Part shown: in pieces, positions 8,941-17,364 of the stretch
How the letters are laid out: every line of letters begins with the position of its first letter
Position numbering within the stretch: position 1 is the stretch's first letter
NCBI GenBank assembly: GCA_002170395.1
Contig: NHEJ01000002.1
Span: forward strand, 91,395-155,394
Length of the DNA: 64,000 nucleotides
Source of the DNA: Betaproteobacteria bacterium TMED82
GTDB taxonomy: Bacteria > Pseudomonadota > Gammaproteobacteria > Burkholderiales > Burkholderiaceae_A
Direction of reading: 5' to 3'
Made by a program: the position numbers and the translations under genes
Notes under the pieces: generated by a model
The model's database searches: none
Seen by the model: only the letters and a program-made list of their open reading frames with translations
What the model was told of the DNA's origin: nothing

Positions 8941-11234
8941 TATAATGATCTTCTTATATTAAAAAATTTGAGTAATAGCGGCACTAAAATAATAGCTACA
9001 ATCAAATTGAAAACAAACATAAAACCTAGTAGTAGACCCATATCTTGCTGGAACTTAAGTTCGGAGAAATACCACATAAATACCGCAAATGAAGTGACAA
9101 GAGCGGTGAAGATTGATGCCGATCCACGCTGACGTAGACTTTCCAAATAACTCGAGGAAAGGCTGAGTTTTTCATTTTTCATATAATGGTACATTCTTTC
9201 AAAAAGGTAAATACTATAATCTACTCCTACAGCAACCCCAAGAGCAATGACAGGAAGGGTATTCATTTTGACTCCAATATTCAAAAAAACCATTAGTGCA
9301 TTACACCAGATAGTCACTAATAGTAGAGGAATCATAATCGCTAACGAGATGAGAAGTGATCTAAACATACACAAACATAAGAAACCCACAGATGAAAAAA
9401 GTGCAAGATTAACTAAAGGCTCTGACGACTCTATAACTTCATTTCTGGAGGCTGATACACCTACATTTCCAAGTGCAAGTCGGATGTTCAATTTATCGGT
9501 TGTCATCGTGCTTTTGAATTTGGATATATCTGAAATTACACTTTCGATGGTTTTAGCCTTCCTGTCATGGAGAAAAATAGAAACTGGCAATGCAGAACAT
9601 TCTGTATTCATATAAGTATTTCCCAGCCTAGTTGCATATCCGACCCCTTGAGCAATTTGGATAGAATTTGAGGGGACAGTCCTCCACTTTATGAAATCCT
9701 CGGAATAAGCCTGGTTGATCTTTTTCACAATACCTGCCATCCCCTCAACAGCCATCACGTTTGGATTTTGAAATATAAAAAACTCAAACCTTTCTAATGT
9801 CTTCATCACTTCAGGATTTAAGCATGGTGACTCTTCCCCCTTTATTTCAGCAATGACCTTAAAATTATCAATAGCAAAATCATAAGCTTCGACTATTTCC
9901 CTACGATCTAAATTATATCGTGAATCACTCTTTAATTCAGAAACTCCAGAACTGAGTTCTCCAATCTGAACATCCTTCATGATGAAGCTTCCTGATATAA
10001 AAAGAAGGGAGAAAAATAAGAGCAGAATATACGTGTATTTATCTCGAAAAATATAGGAAAGTTTATCCCAAAGAAATTCAAAGTATTTTGATGAATTTAA
10101 TGATTCAGAAAACTTAATATTTGCTGGGCAGTAAGAGAGTAATATCGGTAAAAATAATTTGTTAGATACGACCATTAAAGAGACGCCAATCGTGGCAGTA
10201 AAAGCTAATTCTCGGACGGCTTTGATATCGACCAGTGCTATGACAAAAAATCCAACAGCATTTGCTAGTAATGCAACTGATCCAGGTAAAAAAAGTTCTA
10301 CGAATGCCTGCTTTGCAGCGCGTTTAGATTTACCACCAGACAATACCTCCAGCTTCCATGCGTTAGTCATTTGTACGGCATGAGATACTGCAATTGCAAA
10401 AATTAAGAAAGGAACGAGGACTGACAACGGGTCTAATCCTAAACCGAAATATGGCATTAATCCTAATAGCCAAACAACTGGTATTAGTGAACTAAACGAG
10501 ACATAGCTGGTAATAGCCCAAGATCTTGTATAAATACGAGTAAAAACTGTTATTACTAGAAAGGCCAAAACAAAAAAGGCCAACACGCTTTTTGCAGCCT
10601 TTATTACATCTCCAACAGCTTTGGAGAACCCCAAAATATAAATTTCGTCGCCGTTAATTTCGTATTTATTTCTGATTTTTTCTAAATCCTCAGAAACTCT
10701 TTTTACATCTAGTTCTTTATTTTGAAGTGACGCCAATACTAACGCTTGAGTTCCATCCTTGCTAACAATTCTTCCATTCCAATTTGACTTAATTACATTT
10801 TTTCTTATCTCTTTAATTTGTTCCTCGGTGCCCGAGAAATTTGCAGATATTATATTTCCTCCGCGAAAACCATCTTCAACCACTTCTATATATCTTACAT
10901 TAGTAGTGAAGAGCGAAGTAACTGAGCTCCGTTCAACACCCTCAAAATAAAAAATTTCATCAGTAAGTTTCTTTAGTGTTTTCAGAGATTTTTCATTGTA
11001 AATAGTGCCGTTTGACGGTTTATAGGAAACTACTAACCTATTAGCACTTCCAAAAACCTCGCGGTATTCATAAAAAGTTTCAATGTAAGGGTGTGCAGCA
11101 GGTAGTGTTTTTTCAAAGCCTGGATTAGTGTTAATTTGTTTAACTGAAAATAAACAAAAAATTGTAAAAACAGCGAGGAGAAATAGTAAAGTCGCACGAT
11201 TTGCTAGAATTGTGTCTGCTATTTTATCTACCAA
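8940..11234 (-). CDS. MMPL/RND superfamily transporter
   Basis: A 764-residue inner-membrane RND protein of the MMPL (lipid exporter) type. It has a membrane segment near residues 10-30, a large periplasmic domain, and a block of helices from about 215 to 400. A second periplasmic domain and a second helix block run from about 610 to the end, giving two pseudo-symmetric halves. GVAVGVDYSIYLFER (near 660-675) is the helix-4 motif of MMPL proteins. Relatives move hydrophobic molecules such as hopanoids, mycolates and carotenoids. The TTG start at 11234 is supported by AGGA seven bases upstream. YCF48, DUF1329 and DUF1302 genes lie upstream on the same strand, a recurring partnership for this family. 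Confidence 0.9.
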   Translation of the reverse strand: MVDKIADTILANRATLLFLLAVFTIFCLFSVKQINTNPGFEKTLPAAHPYIETFYEYREVFGSANRLVVSYKPSNGTIYNEKSLKTLKKLTDEIFYFEGVERSSVTSLFTTNVRYIEVVEDGFRGGNIISANFSGTEEQIKEIRKNVIKSNWNGRIVSKDGTQALVLASLQNKELDVKRVSEDLEKIRNKYEINGDEIYILGFSKAVGDVIKAAKSVLAFFVLAFLVITVFTRIYTRSWAITSYVSFSSLIPVVWLLGLMPYFGLGLDPLSVLVPFLIFAIAVSHAVQMTNAWKLEVLSGGKSKRAAKQAFVELFLPGSVALLANAVGFFVIALVDIKAVRELAFTATIGVSLMVVSNKLFLPILLSYCPANIKFSESLNSSKYFEFLWDKLSYIFRDKYTYILLLFFSLLFISGSFIMKDVQIGELSSGVSELKSDSRYNLDRREIVEAYDFAIDNFKVIAEIKGEESPCLNPEVMKTLERFEFFIFQNPNVMAVEGMAGIVKKINQAYSEDFIKWRTVPSNSIQIAQGVGYATRLGNTYMNTECSALPVSIFLHDRKAKTIESVISDISKFKSTMTTDKLNIRLALGNVGVSASRNEVIESSEPLVNLALFSSVGFLCLCMFRSLLISLAIMIPLLLVTIWCNALMVFLNIGVKMNTLPVIALGVAVGVDYSIYLFERMYHYMKNEKLSLSSSYLESLRQRGSASIFTALVTSFAVFMWYFSELKFQQDMGLLLGFMFVFNLIVAIILVPLLLKFFNIRRSL

Positions 11235-11256
11235 GAAAAATTCCTAATATACAAAA

Positions 11257-12228
11257 TTAAAAATTTAGTTTTCCCATGCCTCGAAAACCAACCATAAGCA
11301 ATGTGTTGTTGGGTAACTCAAAACTGCCAGTTACTGTGTCAACACTGACTTTTTTTATTGATATTTTATTATTTTCATAAAAAATTGCATTGCTGCCATT
11401 ATCAAAAAAAACAATGCTCCCGCTCTCGAGCCTGATTGCATACGATAAAGTATTATTTACTAGAGCGTCAATACGTGTGAATTTTAATTTTTTTACTCCA
11501 TTTTCTCCGCCAACTAATCTTATTGAAGTACGGTAAATGCTACCTCTCATACCATATAAAAAAAGTGTATTGTCTTTGCCTAAAATACCTCCGAAAAATG
11601 ATCCTTTATATGGTGTAGAAATACTTATCCAACTACTACTATTGCTACCACGGAAAATCAGTGTTCCAGACTCACCAACCAAAACTATGCCTGACTTCAG
11701 TGGAATAATGTCGTATAAATGGCGATCAAAAAACGTTGTAGAGACCTTCTCAGTTTTCCACGTAACTCCCGAATCAGTAGAAGTAATAACAAGACCAAAT
11801 TCTCCAACAACAATCAATTTTTCACGAGATAACCATCGAACTTTCATCAAAGCTTGCCTGTCAGCTAAATCTTTTAGGAAAACTTTTTTGAATGTTTTAC
11901 CTCCATCGTTCGTGATATACATCGTGGATTCATGTCCGACTAAAACACCATTCTTTGCATCAAAAAAATCAATTGAGGTGAGCAATTCTGTTGAATCAAG
12001 CTTAAGAGGATTCCAAGTATGCCCTTGATCCTCAGAACGAAAAAGAGATCCATTTTCACCTACTATAAAAATAGAATTTCCAGCGTTGGTAAGTTCAGTG
12101 AAAAATACTTTGTCAACATTTGGTAATTGTTTATTTATTAATGATTCCGCACTTGCAAAATTAGTAAAAAAAATAAAAAAAATGCCGATCGCTCGGCAAA
12201 ATACAGGTGCTCTTAAAATTGCATTCAT
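11257..12228 (-). CDS. YCF48-like beta-propeller, exported
   Basis: A 323-residue exported protein. An N-terminal signal peptide ends near FTNFASA. The mature part has BNR/YCF48-type blades: FRSEDQGHTW, TNDGGKTF, STDSGVTW and repeated GENG/GEFG/GESG turns. Such propellers are scaffolds: plant and cyanobacterial Ycf48/HCF136 assists photosystem II assembly, but in heterotrophic Proteobacteria the family instead accompanies RND, DUF1302 and DUF1329 genes with no known role. It sits five bases after the DUF1329 gene and 22 bases before the RND gene. I infer a periplasmic assembly or adaptor factor for the transporter; this is untested. Confidence 0.85.
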   Translation of the reverse strand: MNAILRAPVFCRAIGIFFIFFTNFASAESLINKQLPNVDKVFFTELTNAGNSIFIVGENGSLFRSEDQGHTWNPLKLDSTELLTSIDFFDAKNGVLVGHESTMYITNDGGKTFKKVFLKDLADRQALMKVRWLSREKLIVVGEFGLVITSTDSGVTWKTEKVSTTFFDRHLYDIIPLKSGIVLVGESGTLIFRGSNSSSWISISTPYKGSFFGGILGKDNTLFLYGMRGSIYRTSIRLVGGENGVKKLKFTRIDALVNNTLSYAIRLESGSIVFFDNGSNAIFYENNKISIKKVSVDTVTGSFELPNNTLLMVGFRGMGKLNF

Positions 12229-12233
12229 ATTCC

Positions 12234-13553
12234 CTAACGAGTTCCTCTTCTTCTTAAGGCATCTGGTTGGAAATTTGACCAGCGATCATTGATACCGAAC
12301 CGAATTGGTTTTCTTATTTCATTGTCCAAGTGAGAGACTAAATAATTTCCATTTGATAAGTCGTGCCAAATAAGTATATTTGGCCATGGCACTAATTTAT
12401 CGTAAATTTGTATGAATCCATGAATACCAATTCGCCATATGTTACCTCGCGTATCATAACAATCTTCACCCAGTAGCGACCAACTATCCTCATCAAGGTA
12501 GAAAACTCTCTTGCCATAAATATGGTTACTTTTTTCCTTTAATGTTGCCTCAACCACCCAAACTCTATGCAACTCATACCTCATTAAATCTGCGTTAACT
12601 GTGCCATTATCCAAAATCTCTTCATATTTTAATTTCTTACTACTAATATCGTAAGTGTTATATGGCACGAAAAGTGACCTCTTCCCTTTCAATACCCAAG
12701 TATATCTATCTGTTGCTCCATTAAAACCGAAATATTGATCAGTGGTTCGCATCCCCTCTGTTCCGTCAGCTACATTATCATAAGCAAGATCTGGCGCTCG
12801 TCTCACGCGTCTTGCACCAGCATTATATATCCAAGCAGCCCGCGGATTCTCGATCAAATTAGTAAACTCATGAACCAAATATACTGTACCCACCAGTGTG
12901 GATGGAGCAGAAAAATTTGCATAAAACGCGTAATTTAATCCACGTTTTATTTGTGGTGGCCTCATCGATTGAGCCACTACAACTCTGTCTTTAAAACCAA
13001 CTCTGTAATACTTTTTTCCAGGCCTCACTGGAAACCATGAATATTCTCTCTCGAATCCATTACCAATATATCTCATAAGGTAGTTATTGATGGCCTCTTC
13101 TCCATTTTTGGGCTGAGGAAAAGGTATCGAGGATTCACTCCTTCCGATAATTCCGTGAGAAACTATGCGTGCATTACCTGATTCTTGTTCAATAATTTTT
13201 ATAATCTCTTTTGGAAGTACCGCGGTCCTATGACTTTTATAAACCGGCATTTTGAAAGCTGGGATTTTTTCTAAAAGAGCAATTTGTCCATCTGTAAGCT
13301 TGTCTTTAAATTCTATGAAATTAGATGCATTAATTATAAATAAAGGTTTTTCTTCAGCGAAAGGATTAACATATCCCTGACTTTTTTGCCAACCCAAAGG
13401 AGGTCGCGTCAACCCTCCTGTCCAGGCTGGAATTCCAATTGATTCATTCCCGGATTTTTCCGCGCCTGAATAAGTCACATCCGCAAAAACACCGCCACCA
13501 ACTGTAAATAAAACTAACGCAGAAAACAAGGGAGCAAAATCACGAATTAACAT
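12234..13553 (-). CDS. DUF1329 periplasmic protein (copy 2)
   Basis: A 439-residue exported protein, with start chosen at the ATG at 13553 because AAGG lies six bases upstream; the adjacent in-frame GTG is too close to that site. The signal peptide runs to about GGGVFA. It shares with the 6636-7946 product the blocks GARRVRRAPDL, DQYFGFNGATDRYTW, LMRYELHRVWVVEA, IYGKRVFYLDEDSW and FQPDALRRR, so the two are clear paralogues. It lies between the DUF1302 and YCF48 genes with short spacers. DUF1302/DUF1329 pairs co-occur widely; the fold is predicted to resemble LolA/LolB lipoprotein carriers, which would suit a shuttle between an inner-membrane RND pump and an outer-membrane barrel. Confidence 0.9.
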   Translation of the reverse strand: MLIRDFAPLFSALVLFTVGGGVFADVTYSGAEKSGNESIGIPAWTGGLTRPPLGWQKSQGYVNPFAEEKPLFIINASNFIEFKDKLTDGQIALLEKIPAFKMPVYKSHRTAVLPKEIIKIIEQESGNARIVSHGIIGRSESSIPFPQPKNGEEAINNYLMRYIGNGFEREYSWFPVRPGKKYYRVGFKDRVVVAQSMRPPQIKRGLNYAFYANFSAPSTLVGTVYLVHEFTNLIENPRAAWIYNAGARRVRRAPDLAYDNVADGTEGMRTTDQYFGFNGATDRYTWVLKGKRSLFVPYNTYDISSKKLKYEEILDNGTVNADLMRYELHRVWVVEATLKEKSNHIYGKRVFYLDEDSWSLLGEDCYDTRGNIWRIGIHGFIQIYDKLVPWPNILIWHDLSNGNYLVSHLDNEIRKPIRFGINDRWSNFQPDALRRRGTR

Positions 13554-13593
13554 CACAGACCTTCCAAGTATTCAGATGAAATTTAAGACTAAA

Positions 13594-15531
13594 CTAAAAA
13601 GAACTGCTTAAAACTACTGAAACATAATCTCTATCTCGAAATGCATCGTAATCTGCAGAATCAGCATAATAAACATACCCCACTTCAAAATTATGAACCT
13701 TATTTAGATTAAAGCGTGCATTTAAACCAACTGCAATTCTGTCTTGTAAGAATTGTGAATCAGCAGAAAAGCCGCTGACATCATGTCTCAAAGACAAAGT
13801 TGGATAAAGAGTAAGTGGGCTACCCCACACTCCCGGGTATTCGCCCCTAACCCTAAGCCTGTAACCCCAAGAATTCTCTGTTACATATCCATCATTTTTT
13901 GAGCCCTCTGGATGTGTAGTTGTTAATGAAGTACCGCCGTATAACGCATGCTGACCATACCCAAAAACAAAATGTCTTCCGTATCTGTTACCAGTAAACG
14001 AGTCACCAATATTTACCCTCTGATAACCAATTTCACCAACAAAAACACTTTGAGAAGAACCTAAAATTCGTGGTAACACTTTTATTCCGTTTATTTGTAT
14101 CTGTAATCTATTGATTCGATCATACCCAGCTACTCCATCACCTGCTCCCGCACTATTTGAGGCTACTGCAGTTGCGCCCATAGGTCCAACACCTGTCAAA
14201 ATGGCAGCTAAGAGATCATTTGCATTTATCTGTACAGGTAAATTTGGTATATAACTTACCTCAGACCCAATTGACCAACCCGCAACATTAGTAGTAAAGG
14301 ATAATCCGTAAAGCTCAGTGCCTCCGGGGTATTCCCACAAACCTGTTCCAGGCGTAAGATTCAATCCAAAAGCAGCAGCACCGGCGACCTGAGCTGGAAT
14401 TGGGTTTAAAAAATTATTAGGATTCAACGCAGCACCGATCGCTCCGCCTAACCCTCTGATATTAGAACCAGACCTACCAGATATATAAGGAATTCTAGAA
14501 CTAAACTTCATAGCATAAAGTCCAAGCTCACCATCTAATTTGTCAACAGGCAATCTCAATGCAACTCCATATTGATCAGAATCGGGTCCATCTAGCCCAG
14601 GACCCATTGGCAAATTAGCTCCCGCCGCTATCCCCACGGCATTACTGAAACCAGGCAAAGTTGTAATGGCTTGAGAACAAGCTTGTCCCGGGGTAGTAGT
14701 AATTTGAAATTCAACAGGCGACCAGTATGTCCCACAACTGTCTAAATTAGCAGGCGACCACTCAAACTGATAAAAAGCTTCAACGGATTTTCCTTCCCCT
14801 AACCCTAAATTCATTGATAAAGCTTTAATCGGGAGAAACGCGTCTCTGATTTCAGTGCCTGGCCGCCTCAAAGAGGTTAGATCAATTGGATTAATTTGAT
14901 TTATCCCTTGCACAAATAAACTTTCTCCCCAGTTGATAACTTGGTTTCCAAGCCTTACCTGCATCGGAAACTCCCCAATATCAAAGGTATTGTAAACATA
15001 GGCATCAAGAAGGGCAGCACCTGAAAATTTACTCAAATGAGCAAAACCGTGATCCGATAATGGATTACCTAAGCTATAACCACTACCTCCATTTCCTGCC
15101 CTAACACCATTACTTTCGAGAGCATAATCATGCCAAGCACGAACTCTTGCAAAAAGACCTACATCATCTCTACGTAAAGAATAATCAATGGTAGCTTTTA
15201 GAAGGGTTGACCAAGCGTCACCTTTTCCATAATTGACATTTCCACTGTCAGTGTTCGTTTCTCCTATTCCAATTCTACTGAGCCCTGCTCTTGCGCCGTC
15301 AGGAGCACTGTAAAGCTTATTATCGGCCTCCTGAGCTCTCCAACTTGAGCCTAAGGAAACATTTGTCTCAAGTGATCCAGACCAATCGCCGGACTCAAAT
15401 TCCACAGCACTGATTGGAGTGGAATAAAAACTGATGAACAGAAAAATAAAAATAAAAAAAGAAACATTTCTCTTTAAAAAATTTATAGAATTTTGATTGT
15501 TCTGAGCTCGCTCCACATTGCAACGCATCAT
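13594..15531 (-). CDS. DUF1302 outer-membrane protein
   Basis: A 645-residue protein of the DUF1302 family. A signal sequence (hydrophobic stretch about residues 24-42) ends near ISA. The mature start GDWSGSLETNVSLGSSWRAQ is typical. The rest alternates short beta strands and ends in aromatic-rich strands (FEVGYVYYAD, then YVSVVLSSSF with a terminal Phe), as expected of an outer-membrane beta-barrel. NQVINWGES is a family hallmark. GGAG lies five bases before the ATG. It is the first gene of the minus-strand operon, and its function is undefined in the literature I know. It is a candidate outer-membrane component of the RND/DUF1329 system. Confidence 0.9.
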   Translation of the reverse strand: MMRCNVERAQNNQNSINFLKRNVSFFIFIFLFISFYSTPISAVEFESGDWSGSLETNVSLGSSWRAQEADNKLYSAPDGARAGLSRIGIGETNTDSGNVNYGKGDAWSTLLKATIDYSLRRDDVGLFARVRAWHDYALESNGVRAGNGGSGYSLGNPLSDHGFAHLSKFSGAALLDAYVYNTFDIGEFPMQVRLGNQVINWGESLFVQGINQINPIDLTSLRRPGTEIRDAFLPIKALSMNLGLGEGKSVEAFYQFEWSPANLDSCGTYWSPVEFQITTTPGQACSQAITTLPGFSNAVGIAAGANLPMGPGLDGPDSDQYGVALRLPVDKLDGELGLYAMKFSSRIPYISGRSGSNIRGLGGAIGAALNPNNFLNPIPAQVAGAAAFGLNLTPGTGLWEYPGGTELYGLSFTTNVAGWSIGSEVSYIPNLPVQINANDLLAAILTGVGPMGATAVASNSAGAGDGVAGYDRINRLQIQINGIKVLPRILGSSQSVFVGEIGYQRVNIGDSFTGNRYGRHFVFGYGQHALYGGTSLTTTHPEGSKNDGYVTENSWGYRLRVRGEYPGVWGSPLTLYPTLSLRHDVSGFSADSQFLQDRIAVGLNARFNLNKVHNFEVGYVYYADSADYDAFRDRDYVSVVLSSSF

Positions 15532-15637
15532 AGGTTCTCCAGTTTATAATTATAATTTACGTTAGTATTACCATGACTAGTCTTATTATGACTGAACTTT
15601 CTTTCTTTTCCCAGTGTACATTTTTTTTGTACAGTCA

Positions 15638-15652
15638 TAACAATAATTGTTA
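15638..15652. promoter_or_regulatory. Perfect 7-1-7 palindrome upstream of the lipase gene
   Basis: TAACAAT-A-ATTGTTA is a perfect inverted repeat abutting the ribosome-binding site of the GDSL gene (AAGGAG, 15652-15657). It sits in the 132-base divergent spacer between DUF1302 and the lipase gene, which also holds two TGTACA boxes (15615-15620 and 15628-15633) separated by a T tract. It looks like an operator for a dimeric regulator that could act on both transcripts. The regulator is unknown. Confidence 0.35.
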
Positions 15653-15663
15653 AGGAGACGTAA

Positions 15664-16941
15664 TTGAAGAAGAGACCACTTACTAGTACACAAAACAACT
15701 TGCTAGAAATCATTATCGATCTAATCATGTTAAAAAAAATTAAAAGTCTTACGGCTAGCTTTCTTTTAATATTTAGCGTTGCTTTACTTTCGAGTTGTGG
15801 GGGCGGCTCTAGTGTTGGAGGATCCTCGAACCCATCTATATCGAGAATGATTGTTATAGGTGATAGTCTTGAGGACTCTGGTACCTTCGGACATAAATTC
15901 ACTCATCAAGGTTCAATTGCAACTGGAAAGGGATCTTTTAATGTTTATTCTGACGTAGTGGCGGAGAATCTTGGTATTGATACGTTGTGTAATTATTATA
16001 TTGGAACACCAGATAATGTTTTTGATGCTACATTCACCATAAATAGTAACGGAGCAAGTTGTACTAATTATGCTGTTGGTGGTGGGAGGATTATTTACAG
16101 AAACGCAGATTCGACACTGAAACCTACCGACCCTAGAAATTTAGCTTTACAAATTACACACGCAGCTAGTAATTATGGTAGTTACAGTTCTACAGATCTT
16201 ATCTTAGTCGGAGCAGCAGGTAACGATTTCTCTGATCTCATATCAGCTGCCCTGAGTGCACTTACTTCTTCTGGCATAGAACAAACAGCTGCGATTGCAA
16301 ATTTTGGTAACTTTGTTTCGGTATTAGTTCCCGAAGCAATAGTAAATGCAACACTTGCTTCTGTAGTAGATAGTGCAACTCTCAGTACCGCTCTCGCAAA
16401 TCTTGGAATTGCATACTCTAGTGGTTTGGCAACGCTGCTAAATGAAAATATTAAGAATGGAATTCTCCAGCTTGGGGCTTCAAAAGTAATTGTAAAAAGT
16501 GCTGCGCCACTTACTGCTACCCCTCGATTTTCAGTCGTTCTTGGTGGTATTGAAGCATCTTTAGGTACATCTACTCGCCAAGCGCTAGAGTCTCTTTTTG
16601 ATAATTATGTAGTATCATTCAACACTACCTTAGAGTCATTAAATGTAAATGAGTCAAGGACAACATTTTATAATGTGTACGACATAATCCAGGATTTTGT
16701 TACTAACCCTAGTACATACGGGTTTGTTAATAGCACTAATCCATCGTGTCCCCCCATTGGTTTCTCTGCAGCAGGAATACCAGTTTATAATGCAAAGGAT
16801 TGCTCCGTAGAAGCTGCGATTGCGACTGTTGGTAGTAACTATGCCTCTTATGTTTTTTCAACAGATTTTAATGCAACCCCTCTTGGTCATTCAGAAGCGG
16901 GCAAAGTTTTAATCTCTCAAATCCAAGATAAAGCCTGGTGA
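15664..16941 (+). CDS. GDSL/SGNH-family esterase lipoprotein
   Basis: An SGNH hydrolase. Block I is GDSLEDSG (near 65-72, nucleophile Ser67), block III is GAAGND (near 183), and the C-terminal histidine is in TPLGHSEAGK (near 408). The exported region ends LLSSC-GGG, a lipobox, so the enzyme is probably membrane anchored. Two starts compete. TTG at 15664 has a strong AAGGAG six bases upstream but adds 21 residues before the signal peptide. ATG at 15727 gives a conventional signal peptide but lacks an obvious binding site. I keep 15664. The gene is divergent from the DUF1302/DUF1329/RND operon, and esterases often accompany that set. The substrate is unknown. Confidence 0.85.
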   Translation: MKKRPLTSTQNNLLEIIIDLIMLKKIKSLTASFLLIFSVALLSSCGGGSSVGGSSNPSISRMIVIGDSLEDSGTFGHKFTHQGSIATGKGSFNVYSDVVAENLGIDTLCNYYIGTPDNVFDATFTINSNGASCTNYAVGGGRIIYRNADSTLKPTDPRNLALQITHAASNYGSYSSTDLILVGAAGNDFSDLISAALSALTSSGIEQTAAIANFGNFVSVLVPEAIVNATLASVVDSATLSTALANLGIAYSSGLATLLNENIKNGILQLGASKVIVKSAAPLTATPRFSVVLGGIEASLGTSTRQALESLFDNYVVSFNTTLESLNVNESRTTFYNVYDIIQDFVTNPSTYGFVNSTNPSCPPIGFSAAGIPVYNAKDCSVEAAIATVGSNYASYVFSTDFNATPLGHSEAGKVLISQIQDKAW

Positions 16942-16944
16942 ATA

Positions 16945-17319
16945 CTAACCCTCATTTCCTATGCCTAGGGTAGCTGGCTCAAAATACTTGATGTAAGTTG
17001 CCCTGTAGAACCCGTCCTTGATCATGAGAATTGAATTTGCACCTCGATCACAAAGTTCAGGACCAAAAAATTTGAAAGAGTATGGTGGTCTAGGCATATA
17101 GCCCGAAACATATACTACAGCTAGTGGCACTTTATTTTGTCTAACAATTAGTTTGTCAGAATCAACTCCTTCAAACTTTACACCTTTGTTTGGCACGCAA
17201 GTAATGGGAATACCTTCCTGAGCTACAACACCATTATCCAATATGTAATGACTGGTAACCAGAACTGCAACACTTACAACTGTTGGTAATAAAAAAATAT
17301 TTCTGTAGATATTTAACAC
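16945..17319 (-). CDS. Small exported protein of unknown function
   Basis: I do not recognise this 124-residue protein. The start is taken as the GTG at 17319 because AAGGAGG lies four bases upstream; an in-frame ATG at 17355 would add 12 residues that hold this binding site. One hydrophobic N-terminal segment (IFLLPTVVSVAVLVTSHYIL) looks like a signal peptide or anchor. The mature part has two cysteines (ITCVP and ELCDRG) about 60 residues apart that could pair in the periplasm, and a proline/aromatic patch MPRPPYSFKFFGPE. It lies tail to tail with the GDSL gene (three bases apart) and 45 bases downstream of the metallopeptidase gene. Confidence 0.6.
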   Translation of the reverse strand: MLNIYRNIFLLPTVVSVAVLVTSHYILDNGVVAQEGIPITCVPNKGVKFEGVDSDKLIVRQNKVPLAVVYVSGYMPRPPYSFKFFGPELCDRGANSILMIKDGFYRATYIKYFEPATLGIGNEG

Positions 17320-17364
17320 ATTCCCTCCTTGTAAATTAATCGACAGAACAACCAAAAAATTTAC

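Noticed and set aside
11537..12028. 163-residue plus-strand frame opposite the YCF48 gene
   Set aside because: It is antisense to a well supported propeller gene; the composition mirrors the real gene.
15528..15902. 124-residue minus-strand frame across the lipase 5' end
   Set aside because: It overlaps the divergent promoter and the coding start of the GDSL gene on the opposite strand and has no domain or binding site.
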